Source of the DNA: Ceratothoa steindachneri
Taxonomy: Eukaryota; Arthropoda; Malacostraca; Isopoda; Cymothoidae
Assembly (NCBI GenBank): GCA_963969495.1
Contig: OZ018329.1
Span: forward strand, 149,604,502 to 149,668,501
Length of the DNA stretch: 64,000 bases
Direction: 5' to 3'
Positions 43,265-54,892 of this stretch are shown here, piece by piece. The notes below the pieces were generated by a model. The model was given only the letters and a program-made list of their open reading frames with translations. It ran no database searches and was not told the origin of the DNA. Made by a program: the position numbers and the translations under genes. Position 1 is the stretch's first letter, and the number at the start of each line of letters is the position of its first letter.

Positions 43265-44704
43265 ATTGATCCACCGAATCGAAGGAATTACTTCTTTGTG
43301 ACATAATTAACTCTTGACCTTAAAACAAATCGAAAGGAGGGAACAAGATCACTTGTTATTCTCTTTAAATGGTTACATATTAATTGCAACATCCAGGAAT
43401 TATAAATCTATAAAGGAAAATTCTTACAAAATATAAATTACACATGTCGCCTTTTTCTTTGGTAATTTAGAAGAGTTCAATTTATTTGCAATTTACAATT
43501 TAGCATTTTCTGTAGATTTTGAAAAGGCTGTAACCACAATTGCCCGAGACATTCCAATGTTTTTAATAATGTCGGGGTATCGCTTCTCTTAGGGGCAAGC
43601 ACAATGCCAATTTAAAAGCCTTCTGCTACTTTTATGGAGTTAGTTTAAGGATTATTCGTATCTACGAGTATTTTCAGCAGTTTTTTGAAAATTAAAGTTG
43701 GAAGCCATTATTACTTCCAACTTTGGCGAGATAATCAAATAAATAATTTCCCCCAAACGACGTTTTTTTGTAAGTATTAACTGAAAATACTGCCTAAATG
43801 CGGTGGTGAAGATATTTGAAACTTGAGTAAACCGATTTCGGACAAGGCGCAGATAGAGTACTTTTTAAGGTGGCCATTTAATCCGTCCGTACTTTCCTCC
43901 TAACAAAATTACTGCTCAAGTTCGTGGCTGGCGTGTACGTGATTCTCCCTCCACGTTTCCATGAAGATTGCCAAGGCTTTATTTCGAAACATCTGGGCTT
44001 ACTGAGGTGAAGACATGCATGTGTATGAGCAAAGATTCGCCTATTTTTATTGGTATGTGGGACTTAGAGATTGCCCATATCCTCTTCTAGCACGATATCT
44101 TAATTTTCTTTACAGATCGCTCCTCATGACCTTTGCGTGAGATGCCTCGTTAGTTTTCACTTTTATTTTTAAAGGGACTCTTGGCACTTGTTGTTAAAGG
44201 CTGCATTAATATGATGCTGCCCTGGCTCAAAGTCAGCCCACCAGGATTTACTCTGTTCCGTCCTTCCCTCCTGTCCACGTTCTTTCATCGGGTGGCTGCG
44301 GACGGGCTCCCAACTCGAGATGAGGGGCATTGGTATACTTGCATGCGACCAAGAGGACTTTAATCATGCCCTTACCCCCGCCCATTTCATTTTCCTCTTC
44401 TCTTTACCGTTTCTCTAATTTTCTTTTTCCTTCTACTCATCGCCATGAGTACCCCTTCTCATCATCCTTTGAGCCCTCGCTATAGCGACTAAGCAGAGCT
44501 CGCATGTTTCGTCTGAACCGTAACATCCATTGACCTCTCACGTAACGCCCTTTGAACCGTCCCGCACCATCTATTAAGCGCTCCTGTTATCACGTACGAT
44601 CCATTGTGTCTTTCCTTGAGCGAAACGAGCAGCGGGCAGCGCTCATCCAATGTGCGACCTCCCTGAACTCTCATTGAGAAGTCACGGAACCAGACCAAAG
44701 CACA
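43265..44704. other. 3' flank of the zinc-finger gene, no further gene seen
   Basis: AT-rich to about 43900, then more mixed. No coding domain or repeat family recognised up to the LINE target duplication at 44705. Confidence 0.45.
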
Positions 44705-45322
44705 GTTTTAAACAACCCCGTAAGGGGCGCGGCGATTTGCCATCCTTGCCGCCGTGTTGACGGGACTCAGCACCCCGTCCGACCCCAGCTGACCCTCTTC
44801 TAACTTCCTTCAAAACACTTGTTTCCTCGCTTTTTATACAACCTCTCCCACAACTTTCTCTGGTCAGCTTCTAATTTCACAGGGTAGATGCTGACCTTAT
44901 TCTCAGCCAACCGTCCCGGATCGGGGCTGAGGGGAAAGGGGACAATGTTCCCTAACCCCTGAGCTCCGGTCCAGGATTGTTTTTTTTTTAACAACCTGCT
45001 TTATCCCCACCCATACCTTCCTCGCATCCCTTTTCCTTTGCTCTTCACACACTATCAATTTTACGCCGTGTCTAAGGTGGAGCCGCCATGCCGATGGACT
45101 GCCAGGCCACCAGGCGGGAGGGGTCGTCCTGAATGGCGGCACTTGGCTCTGCCAGACCTGAAAGCACCTCTTGCAGTGCGGGCTACTGCGAGGGGTGGTG
45201 AGGTATTGCTTCCCGTAGAAAATACAGGGTCACCATGCCCAATGATGCACAACTAAAAAAAAAAAAACCCTAAACTTCCCCTTGCTCATCAACGGAGCCG
45301 CCCGGGCAGCTCCAACGAAAAA

Positions 45323-47590
45323 ATGGAGGTCCACGCCCCCTGTGGTTGCGAAGGGGACCCTCCATATTTCTTTAACCGGAGAGGAGGCTTACTCCTCTCC
45401 TACGCCTACGGGTGTAGGGGACTCTCCCTCACCCCCTTCTCTGGAGGTACTTTCGGGCACCTCCCTTTTGCCAGCGGCAGTTCCATCTTTTCTTTCCAAG
45501 GGGCGTCGCCAGATAGCCCCTTGAAAAAAAAAAATTCCAAGGGGACTGCCAAGAAAGCCAGCAGGCAGCCCATTGCCGACCGCCCCTCGTTGGAGCGGCT
45601 CGGTAGGGAAAACCCCTTTAGGGGGGAGAGGGAAGCCAGGCCCCTTCGGTCGCTTCCCTCAAAAGACATGCTGGCAAAAATACTAAACCTTGCCAGGGTT
45701 AAGGCCTGTGACTCCCCACACATGACTGGTGACTCTGCCAACGGGACCTGCGATGTCCTGGGGGGGAGGGGGGCCAACTTGAGGTTACCCCTGAGATAGA
45801 CATGATCCTTGAGGCAACCCAGCCTCAGACGGTGGGGCCTTCCATGGGGGGGAATCCGGGACCGGCGCCAGGCACCGAATCCGCCCTTATGCAGGGTCCT
45901 CCTCAAATGGCTGGGGTTTCCGAAACAGTATAAGGAGGGGAGGGATCTCCTCCAACCGGTGCCCCTGCGACCACCAGGACCTTCTCCATTTCGGAGAAGA
46001 ACCTGGCTGAAGCTGGTCCATCTGGCCTGGGGGCTCCTGGCGGCGGAGGGAAGAAGCGGGTTCATTCTCCGCCCTCTCCTAAAAAGAAAAAAAAAGACTA
46101 GGGGCTCCATTCCATTCGCGGGCGCAGCGGGGACGGATGGGTCTGCTGCCGCTTTGGCAAGCGACCAAGCCAAGATCGGCACATCCAGCCCCGGGTGCCG
46201 AGCCCCTGACTATGACAAAGACCAAAAGTGCACAGGGCGGAACCTCGATAAATCGGGGCCCCTCATTCAGAGGTTACCTGGCGTTTTCGAGCCCGCTGGC
46301 TTCAAACGCTTCCTCGTCATTCGCTCCACTGATGGCACCATGTTGGCCAAGGGCAACATGATCCATCAGAGGAGAGGATTAGCTAGTACAATTGGTAGAG
46401 AGCCGAAGGTGACCCGTTTCACGGACAGGAGCCTTCTAGCGAATGCGGCCAAGATAAATGCTCTTCGGACACTTCATGCCACCCCGGTGAGTGTGACGCC
46501 GCACTCTACCATGAACTTTGTGAAAGGAGTAGTTTATGCGAAGGAACTCGTTGACTAATCCATTGAGGACATCACCCTAGAGCTGGCCGACCATGAGGCG
46601 GTCAAGGTCGAATGTGTGATGAGAAAAAAAGGAGGGGCCTCGATGCCCACCCCTACACCCTTCGTCACGTTTGACTGTGACGAGCTCCCTGAGTCGGTGC
46701 GTGCCGGTTGGTACTGCTACCTCGTGAAGGCATTCGTGCCACTGCCGCGGCGGTGCTATTACTGTCACCGCTTCGGCCATACGAATCGTTCTTGTAGACG
46801 TGCAAAGCCGGGGTCACCCGAAGTCTGTGTAAATTGCTCCAAGGCCGCACACGATAAGTCTAAATCTTGTGTGGTCAAGTGTGTCAATTGCAGAGAGCCG
46901 CACCCCGCTTCTTCGAAGCAATGTGGTTCATATCTCCTTGAGAAAGAAATCCTGGCCGTTCAGGCCCAGAATCGACTCTCATTCCGCGAGACTAAGGACT
47001 TGGTCCTGGTGCGCCCGGCTCTGCCTTGGACGTCATATGCCTCAATAGTTAGAAAGGCACCCTCTGCTCGTGCCCCATCCCGGCTAACGAGCACGGTTGT
47101 TTCCGCGCCCATTTGGAGCCCTTCTGCGGGCTCTACTCAACCTGGGTGCTCTTCTGGTAAAGCTGGCGGCAAAAAGGGTTCAGCCCCGGCTAAAACCAGG
47201 GCTCCCCCGTCTTTTCCCAGCGTGACCGTTTCCCGTAAGTCGAAACGGCCACGCGCCTCCACCGAGTCGTTAGACTCACAGGAGACAACACCCCTGAAGT
47301 TATTCGCCAGGCCATCTTCCGGGATTCCTAAAGCTGTCGCACGAAAGGAGCTTCGGCTCCTTCGCCCACGCCTAGTGGTGGAGTGAGTGGCTCTTCGAAA
47401 AGAGGGACGCCTGCCTAAGGTTTCGAGGCGGAAGGAGGAAAAGACTCATGGCGAGATAAACCTCCCCCAATAAGTCCTCGAAGGCGACAGCGCCCGGGGT
47501 TCTTCCTCCGGGAAGCGTACGGCCATTTCCGTGAGGGTCTTCTGTTCGAGGAGGGCCCCCGCGTCTCCTCCAAGCTAGGCCTGGAGGGCA
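45323..47590 (+). pseudogene. LINE copy C ORF1 (gag-like with CCHC knuckles)
   Basis: Start ATG 45323, conserved in copies A and B. A 31-bp tail insertion at 45504-45534 shifts the frame. The middle domain (46260-46556) reads PLIQRLPGVFEPAGFKRFLV and STDGTMLAKGNMIHQRRGLA. The 256-codon piece 46616-47386 holds the knuckles CYYCHRFGHTNRSC, CVNCSKAAHDKSKSC and CVNCREPHPASSKQC, then a basic Ser/Pro-rich tail. This is the usual build of ORF1 in the I/Jockey-type LINEs, an RNA-binding chaperone of the ribonucleoprotein. Confidence 0.8.
45504..45534 (+). mobile_element. 31-bp tail-only LINE insertion inside ORF1
   Basis: CGTCGCCAGATAGCCCCTTG followed by eleven A residues, flanked by TTCCAAGGGG at 45494-45503 and 45535-45544. 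Copies A and B lack it at the same place. It is the last 20 bases of the LINE tail plus poly(A). Confidence 0.9.
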
Positions 47591-48300
47591 TATTACTCGA
47601 TGGAATTGCCGTGGACTCCGAGCCAACTGGGAGGAGCTGCGGAGGCTCATCCCGTCCCGTTCCACGTGAGCTATTTTTCTGCAGGAGACCATGCTAGGCG
47701 CGTGCCCCTGCCCGCCCTCCCAGGGTATAAGGGTCTTGCGACCCCACCACCGGGCTGGGGGATGCGCGGTTTACACCCGGCATGACGTCTCCGTTCTTCC
47801 TTTCTCTTTAGATACCTCCTTTCAGACAGTGGCTGAGCAGCTGCACCTGGATAGGAGGTATACTATCATTTCTGCGTATATTCCACCGTCAGCTGACTTC
47901 CGCAAGGGCGTGGCACGGTTGCCGAGGCCCTTTCTATGGCTTGGAGATCTGAACGGCAGGCATCCTCTCTGGAGAGATTACTCAATAAATCCCAGGGGAC
48001 AAGTCCTTGCTGATCTGATCGAAGAGCTTGAGATAGGTGTTCTAAACGTGAATGAGTTTACGCATCACTCTCCGAGACCCGCTTCATTTTCTTGCCTTGA
48101 CCTATTTTTGTGCTCTTCAGATCCACAGCCTGATTTTGATTGGGGGTTGGTTGATGGCCTCCATAGTAGTGATCACTTTCCCATTCAAATATCATTTTCA
48201 GGGCAACTGCCGCCTGAGAGCCCACCTCAGTGGTGCTTGGCGCGGGCGCGATGGCCTGCATTTCAGGAAACGACTGAATTCTCTATCTCAGTCTAGGAGT
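47590..48300 (+). pseudogene. LINE copy C endonuclease
   Basis: From the shifted start (GAATTGCCGTGGACTCC) the domain reads YTIISAYIPPSADF, LWLGDLNGRHPLWRDYSINP, VLADLIEELEIGVLNVNEF and LHSSDHFPIQISFSG with the intact SDH catalytic motif. Codons 47691-48296 form a 201-codon open piece. The early Glu motif (FLQETMLGACP) is in another frame. Confidence 0.82.
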
Positions 48301-48779
48301 TAAGGTCGGTAGATGAGGCCGTTGAGTTCTCCGGCAACCTCATCGCCGCGGGCCTGACTCCTATTCCTAGAACGTCTGGCCGTTTTGCACGCCGACCACT
48401 CCCATGGTGGTCGGCCGAGTGTGAGACGGCCCTCAAACAGAAGCGTTATGCCTACATGTGCAATAGGCGCCGCCCGAATGATTTCACTGTCGCTGAATTT
48501 CGTCGAGCTAGGGCTAGGTTCCGGTATATTTCGAAGCACGCCCACCGCTCTTCTTGGCGGGCATACGTGTCTTCACTTAACGGGAGACCCCTCGGGAAGA
48601 GGTTATGAAGCGAGTTAAAAGGATTCGGGACAAGTTCTCGCAGGACTCCCCTCCCGTTCTCCAGGAGAATGGGACCGCAATCTCAGACCCCGCGTCCGTG
48701 GCGTAATCCTTCGCGACCGCTGTTTCCGGATTCTCTAGCCGGGATGCTGCTCCGCCAGTATTCAAAATGCACGTCGTCA

Positions 48780-49806
48780 TATCGCAGAAGGCCGCCGGCT
48801 GGACTTTACCTCCAGAGGCGGAGAACCCTTCAACGACAGGTTTACTGTGAGTGAGTTGCGCTCCACTCTTGCTTCGTGCGCGGACACCGCCCATGGTCCG
48901 GACGATGTCCCGTACGCCATGCTTCGACACCTGGGTGAGCGAGGCATGGCCTTTCTGTTAGATTTGTTCAACAGGATCTAGGTGGAGGGTCTTCTCCCAG
49001 ATTCCTGGCGAATCGCTACTGTGCTCGCCGTTTGCAAACAGGGGAGAGATCCTTCTACTCCGACCTGTTTCCGGCCAATCTCTCTAACTTCTTGCGTGTG
49101 CAAGTTGATGGAGAAATTAGTAAATATTAGATTAGCCATTTTCCTGGACAGCGGAGGCCATCTGTCTTCTGCACAGATCGGCCTCTGCAAGTTCCACTCC
49201 ACGTCGGATGCTCTGCTCCGACTGGAAAATGCCGTCTGCGAGGCCTTCCTTCGTAGACAGCACTACGCCACGGTGTTTTTCGAACTGAAGAAGGCCTATG
49301 ATACCGCATGGCGATACGGTATCATGGAGACTCTTCACACGATGGAGGCGAGGGAGCGCCTCCCAATGTTTATATCTGAATTTTTGCGAGATCGTCGATT
49401 CCGCGTACGGGTGGGGGGAGCCCTCTCCGGCTCGAAGGAGCATGAAGAGGGTGTCCCTCAGGGAAGTGTCCTCAGTGTCGCACTCTTTGCCCTGAGCATC
49501 AACGGCATCACCTCGGTGCTGCCGGAAGATGTTCTCGCTACGCTCTACGTGGACGACCTTTCGATCTCTTTTGGCGCGGCCCAGATGCCAACTCTGGAGC
49601 GTCGACTCCAACAGGCATTGAACCGCGTTTCTCGCTATGCCGAAGCGCACAGGTTTCGGTTTTCCTTGGCCAAGACTAAGGTGGTGCACTTCTGCCGCCA
49701 TCCATGGCTCCAGCCCGACCCAGATTTGTTTCTTAATGGGGTACGCCTGGAAGTGGTTCAATCGCACCGTTTCCTCGGTCTTGTATTTGACCGACGCCTC
49801 ACCTGA
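48780..49806 (+). pseudogene. LINE copy C reverse transcriptase
   Basis: Almost the whole RT after the first motif is open (48982-49806, 274 codons): LTSCVCKLMEKLVNIRLAIF, HYATVFFELKKAYDTAWRYG, GVPQGSVLSVALFALSINGI and ATLYVDDLSISFGAAQM with the YVDD catalytic pair (about 49548-49559), then SLAKTKVVHFCRH. It carries out target-primed reverse transcription. Upstream, the DTAHGPDDVPYAML piece (48880-48920) is separated by a stop at 48980. Confidence 0.87.
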
Positions 49807-50424
49807 GAGGCTCATATTCGCAGCCTTAGGGTTTCTTGTACATGCGCCATGGATATTCTCCGTTCCGTGACGTTCAGTGCTTGGGGCGCTGATAGGGCTA
49901 TTGCCTTTCTTTTTTATCGATCCTTTGTTTGTTCAAAGCTCGACTACCGATGCGAGTTTTATTCATCATCAGCCGAGCGTTTATTGCGGAAGGTGGATTC
50001 GATCCACCACACCGGTCTCGCCTTGCGACCGGTGCCTTCCGCACTTTCCTCATTGAGAGCCTGTTGGTCGATTCTGGAGGGATGCCACTCGCTCTGCGCC
50101 GCGTGCAGTGCATCACTCGCCTGGCGCCTCCCTCAGTCGCCAACAGCTCTCACTAAATCCGCAGCTAAGCTCGATGGTGCCTATGCCGCCGAGAGACGCC
50201 AATCATACCCTACCCCTTTGGGTTTAGGGCCAGGAAACTCCTTCGAGAGCTAGGTATATCTCGGGCCGGTAGCACCTCTGGTTCTGCCCAGGACGCCACC
50301 CTGGAGGGTACCAAATTTGGCTATTTTTCGCCACGCCTCTGCTCCCAAAGCTTGTACGGCGCCGGGAGTATTGCGTTCGACCTTTTTGGAGCACACCTCG
50401 TGTCACTCTGGAACCGTGCCAGTG

Positions 50425-51147
50425 TATACGGATGGCTCCAAGTCCGAAGAGGGGGTCGGCTTCCATGCGGTATCCCCTCTGTTTGAAGTCTGTCTTCACG
50501 GCCGAACTGGTGGCAATACACCACTCGGTACGGGAGGTTACGCGACGTTCCCGGTTCGGAGACCGGATTGTGATCTATAGATACTCACAAAGCGCCCTGA
50601 GTGCTCTCGGGGCATTGGAATCTCCGCATCCCCTGGTTCACGATATCCGTGACGCCACGGTTTTGGCGAGCCGGGTGGATGTCTAGATTATCTTCTGCTG
50701 GGTTCCTGGACATGCAGGAATTGCGGGAAATGAGGGCGCCAAAGAGTCTGCGAGGACTCTGCGACCGGACCAGCGTTTGGCTCTTTCTCACACCGACTAC
50801 ATGGCAGGAATACGGGCAGCTCTTCCGACTGCTTGGCAAAGAAGATGGTCGAAGGGAACCTAAAGTTGCGTGCAATTGCGCCGCGACTGTTCCCATGGAC
50901 CTATCCCCCAATGCCGCGACGGCTTCAGGTGGCTTTCTGTCGTCTCCGAATCGGACATACTCGTGTGACGCATCGCTATTTGATGGAGCGCTCGACTGCG
51001 TCGTCCCCCAGACTGTTCGGCACATTCTTGTCGAATGTCCCAGTCTGGGTGATCTTAGCGCTCCTTACCTGTCCCGATACCGGGATGGGCGGGGTCGCTA
51101 CCGCCTGTCCCTTATACTCGAGACGAGTGCGTGCACTGTGACTGGTT
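50425..51147 (+). pseudogene. LINE copy C RNase H and C-terminal finger
   Basis: Fragments in three frames: VYTDGSKSEEGVGFHAV, a deletion of about 30 bases, AELVAIHHSVREVTRRSRF, YSQSALSALGALES, then GFLDMQELREM/WVPGHAGIAGNEGAKESA and TVRHILVECPSLGDLSA. A TAG at about 50684 and the deletion break the domain. The catalytic SDSQ is changed to RYSQ. Confidence 0.75.
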
Positions 51148-51232
51148 GACTTCTTGACTTTTGGGGGGGGAGGCCAGCCTTCGTATTATTTAAGCAGGTT
51201 TTTGTTTTCTTTTGTTTTTGTTTTTTCCCCTT

Positions 51233-51446
51233 ATAGGTCGCACGCTCCTGCGCCGGGGGGACCATCTCCCTGACGCAGGAGCTTGCTTACTGCTCGCTTC
51301 CTTTTCCCCTATTTTGGGGGAGGGTTGTTTTTTATCTTTTTGTATTTTATTTTGAAATAGCCTAGTACTAGGCCAGTTTTTTATACGACGACTAATGCCC
51401 AAGTAGTCAGTCGCCAGATGAGCTCTTTATAAAAAATTATAAAAAT
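51233..51446 (+). repeat. LINE 3' UTR hairpin and tail (copy C)
   Basis: GCTCCTGCGCC...GACGCAGGAGC (about 51243-51282) can form an 11-bp stem around a C/G-rich loop. Further on, CGACTAATGCCCAAGTAGTCAGTCGCCAGAT forms a smaller stem near the poly(A). The same two elements are in the isolated insert at 3903-4098 and, in part, at 55640-55753. Confidence 0.8.
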
Positions 51447-51639
51447 GTCTTAAACAACAGCCCCCGCCCCCTCCCTCCCTTCCATTACTCACTTTTGGAG
51501 AGTTGCCTGTTTTCCATTCTTCCCAATGGAGGTCGCCCACAACGATTTTCATGGCAGGTCATATGCCCTACGAGCAGGGTTGCCAGACGTTTGAGAGAAG
51601 CAAAAAAAACAGGGTCACTGTGAAAAAGGACAGACGGGC

Positions 51640-52090
51640 ATACAGATATAATATACAATGTAATCTGTTACTTTACTCACTAATATTAAAATTATATAAA
51701 ATATAACTAAACATACTTGCATGTAAAAAATTAGGTTAAAGGATTTCCTCAAATGAATCCAATTCGCAGTCTTCATTTGCAACAAGAGAAGTTGTACTAG
51801 TGTTTGCAACTTGATCCTTACCACTAACTCGCATTTGTCTGCTTCCGGATCAGCGTACATGCGACTGGTGAAGAGCGCTTGCATTTTGTCAGTTACCACA
51901 AAATTTCGGCAACATATTCCTCTGTCATAAAGATGCATTCTTATTCTAAGGATTGCCTCGAGAGAACGAGTGCTTAATTTGTTTCGGGCCTTCAATTTTG
52001 CATTTGTCACATGAGAAAAAACCCTTTCAACCAATGCTGTACTTAAGGGATTGCAGCAAGTGTTCAGTGCAATTATAGCACAAAACAAAT
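51640..52090 (-). pseudogene. hAT transposase, C-terminal dimerisation domain
   Basis: Minus strand: ALNTCCNPLSTALVERVFSH, VTNAKLKARNKLSTRSLEAI and LRIRMHLYDRGICCRNFVVT. The (S/T)A-x-VERVFS...K..RN.L motif is the hallmark of the hAT C-terminal dimerisation region. It belongs with the pieces at 52520-52790 and 55755-56699, which lie in the right order on the same strand. Confidence 0.82.
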
Positions 52091-52230
52091 GCCCAAAATA
52101 TGACTGGGTTTGCCGGTATTTCTGAATCGGAAAATTCTTGCTTCAGTTATTTTTCATGGAAATACGTACGAGAAGTGCAGGCGAGCGGCTTAAAAGCTTC
52201 GTTTGAATGAGTCTGTTTTTGAGACTCAGG

Positions 52231-52300
52231 ATGGCCGAGTGGTTTCGCCGCTGGCTAACAATGGTCCAGCGACGCGGGAAGCTGTTCGCAACTCGCATAC
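52231..52300 (+). other. tRNA-like sequence (Leu/Ser-type head), probably a SINE or tRNA relic
   Basis: GGATGGCCGAGTGGTTT matches a class II tRNA start with a perfect A-box (TGGCCGAGTGG). CTGTTCGCAACTCGC, about 45 bases on, resembles a B-box (GTTCGANTCC) with changes. The acceptor stem does not close convincingly, so I do not call it a working tRNA gene. Confidence 0.45.
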
Positions 52301-52519
52301 GCTATTATTTTTTATTCGCCCCTTTTCCTACTCTCCTCTATCTACACTGGGTAGCAACGTTTTGAACATCATAATTTTCTGCTCTTGAGAGTTTAGCAAG
52401 GGGTAGCTCACTAACCCGTGGTTTCATTTGGCTCAGACCTTTCTTGGGACTAAGATATTTAATGTACAGTAATTCATTTTCCTAGTTGTTTTGTGAATTC
52501 TTTTATCGATTTGGTTTAC

Positions 52520-52790
52520 CGACTTAGTCAAAAAGGCACAAGTTTTCCTGGATTGCTATCTTTCTTTCAACAGAAATGGTACTGCATTTTAAGTCTTTCA
52601 AATTTGTCATCGAGTTTACCATCACTTGGTAACCACGGTAATTTCCGCTGTTGAATATCATGGTAAAGTTTTTTGAGCTTAAAGTCCCGAAACTCTTCAA
52701 GTTCGTGAAATAATTTTGTAGGGTCAGGGTTTGTAGCCTGAAATGAGGCATTGAGAGATTCAAAATTCTAGATCAAGTTTATTTTCTTCA
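52520..52790 (-). pseudogene. hAT transposase, middle segment (probable)
   Basis: Minus strand: NFESLNASFQATNPDPTKLF, HELEEFRDFKLKKLYHDIQQ, RKLPWLPSDGKLDDKFERLK. The N-x-SFQ...P.KLF.EL pattern fits the helical region between the catalytic core and the dimerisation domain in hAT transposases. Its position between the other two pieces supports this. Confidence 0.55.
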
Positions 52791-52799
52791 TCAGCAAGC

Positions 52800-53222
52800 A
52801 TTTTCCTCAGTGTTATAACAGTATAACTTTTACCAAGAATGGAGTGGAAATATGCTTTCGGTTTGTGGTGCACATGGTGTACACAATATATGTGCATACT
52901 GTGGTGCACACACAAACCCATGAAGTAGTGATGTGTACACTCAACCAATGTAAATAAATTTATGTGTGAAACGAAACTCAAATGAAACATTGTAACATGT
53001 AACAAGATATTTTAGAACCATTCTCATTTTTGATTTCCCTAGAAGACCAAAGTCGCGGTGAAGAGGTAAACTGGGAATGAGACTAATTATTCTGTGGTTA
53101 CGGTTTGGAAAAATAAACATTAAGAGAAAAGAAAATGGTATCGGGTCTGAGTAAGGTATTCTCTCTCGTAGTCTTGTAGGCTGGGTTAAGTGATCAACCG
53201 CTTCCTTATGGGATGAAGGAAA

Positions 53223-53225
<3 letters not shown>
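52800..53225. other. AT-rich, no gene seen
   Basis: A CA/GT-rich stretch at about 52868-52920 is the only notable composition. Confidence 0.4.

Positions 53226-53284
<59 letters not shown>
53226..53284. repeat. (TA)n microsatellite
   Basis: About 29 uninterrupted TA dinucleotides. Confidence 0.98.
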
Positions 53285-53286
<2 letters not shown>

Positions 53287-53484
53287 ATTCTTTATTCCTA
53301 GGTATATACTAAAATAAGCTTCGAAATGGCGAACAGGAAATATAACTTTTCTTCTTGAATAATAATAACTTTTCTGACTATCTTTTACACAAAAATACAC
53401 CTAAATAAATAGTTATTTCATCTACTCATAACACTAAAAATTCAACCAATCAGGATTGATATAAATTTAATAGTCATTCTTACG

Positions 53485-54400
53485 TTTAAGATTTCCAAAT
53501 TTGCCGATGATACCAAGCTTGGTATGAACGTTGCAAAGGATGGAAATACTGCCCGCCTGCAGGAAGATCTTGGGAAGATTGGGGAGTGGTCGGACACGTG
53601 GCAAATGCCTTTTAACGTGGGCAAATGCAAAGTGATGCATATCGGCCACAGAAACCCCCAATCTCAGTATATCCTTAAGGGCACTGCTCTTGAATCGAGT
53701 GACACTGAGAAGGACTTGGGTGTAACAATCACTAGTGACCTCAAGTTCTCGAAACAGTGCATTGAGGCGGAGAAAAAGGCCCAAAGGATGCTAGGCTATA
53801 TTAAGCGCCAGTTTGGTTATCGGAACCAGGAGATTGTACTGTGCCTGTACAACTCACTTGTCTGACCGCACCTGGAGTATGCCGTACAATTTTGGAGTCC
53901 TTCATTGCGAAAGGACATCGCGAGATTGGAACGCGTACAAGCCAGGGCAACCAAGCTGATTCCCTCTATCCGACATAAAAGTTATGAGGATAGACTAAGG
54001 GAATTAGATCTGTTCTCGCTGGAAACCCGTAGACTGCGTGGTCAGCTCATCGAAGTTTTCAAAATACTTCGAGGGTTCGACAATGTTGACTACCGGGATA
54101 TTTTCACACTGAGTGAGAACAGAACGCGCAATCACGGCTTCAAACTTGAACTGAAGCGTTATAACCGCAATCTGTGTGGAAATTTTTTCACCTACAGTAT
54201 CTGCGGTAAGTGGAACGCACTTCCAGTGGAAGTTGTCAACAGTGAATCTGTTGACCAGTTCAAGTCAAGACTAGACAAGGTCTTGAAAAGTGGCCGTTTA
54301 GGGACGCAAAACAATTGAGCAGCCTTGTGCCCGCTCGATTGCAAGTCCAATGGTACCCTCTTTGAATGGACCGTAAGGTCTCCTAGGGTACCTTTTTTCC
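53485..54400 (+). pseudogene. CR1/Jockey-like LINE, 5'-truncated (RT palm to 3' end)
   Basis: The piece opens with KFADDTKLGMNVAKDGN (RT catalytic box FADD), then LQEDLGKIGEWSDTWQMPF, KDLGVTITSDLKFSKQC and, after one TGA at 53863, PHLEYAVQFWSPSLRKDIAR, LERVQARATKLIPSIRHKSY and a 137-codon open end to 54318. This is the standard C-terminal half of CR1/Jockey-type reverse transcriptases. Only one stop in 830 bases makes it one of the youngest LINEs here. It differs from copies A-D and from the L2-like piece at 21183. Confidence 0.87.
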
Positions 54401-54423
54401 TTGTTGTTACTCCTCGTTGTTAC

Positions 54424-54673
54424 GTTCATTTTTGGAATAACAACCTTTGCATTGACAAATTGACCAATCAGCTTTTAGACATAAGCACTGTAATAATTGT
54501 CCAATCAACGCCATGATAGATTTAAATGTTAATAACGCTCCAACCGTTTCATTTTTGGAGTAACAGCCTTCGCGTTGACAAATTGACCAATCAGCTTTTA
54601 GACATAAGAACTGTAATAATTGTCTAATCAACGCCATGATAGATTTAAATGTTACTAATCCTCCAACCGTTCA
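54424..54673. repeat. Two-unit tandem repeat, 123 bp
   Basis: Two units share TTGACAAATTGACCAATCAG and ACGCCATGATAGATTTAAAT with an offset of 123 bases and about ten differences. Function unknown. Confidence 0.9.
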
Positions 54674-54892
54674 CACATAAACACGGCTGAAATCAATTTT
54701 CCGAATTTTTAGACTTGGAAGAAATCTAAAATAAAAATTAAGCTCACTGAAAAGTTCACAGCCGGCAAAGAGGAAAAATCACCTCAAGAAAATGCCATCG
54801 ATTTTTACCTTTTTCCCACGGGGACTTCAAGAACAAGACCTATTTTGTATGGAGCCACGTATAGCCGACTCATGATATAGTACTGAATACTG

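Larger units (their letters stand above)
44717..51446 (+). mobile_element. LINE copy C, near full length (6.7 kb), reference copy of the family
   Basis: It begins CCCCGTAAGGGGCGCGGCG and ends with the conserved tail and A-rich end. GTTTTAAACAAC (44705-44716) and GTCTTAAACAAC (51447-51458) are 12-base target duplications with one difference. The order is leader, ORF1 with three CCHC knuckles, APE endonuclease, linker, RT, RNase H, C-terminal finger, 3' UTR with hairpin. RNase H inside a LINE points to the I/LOA-type groups. Frameshifts are fewer than in the other copies, but none of the ORFs is complete. Confidence 0.92.

Noticed and set aside
45406..46182. 258-codon open frame on the minus strand
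   Set aside because: It is a shadow of LINE copy C ORF1 in GC-rich sequence, and crosses the 31-bp insertion without any domain.
52753..53005. His-rich minus-strand frame
   Set aside because: It arises from GTG/CAC-rich simple sequence near 52870-52920; not a metal-binding protein.
53206..53400. Ile-Tyr repeat open frames, also at 55214-55558 and 62571-62756
   Set aside because: They are produced by (TA)n tracts.
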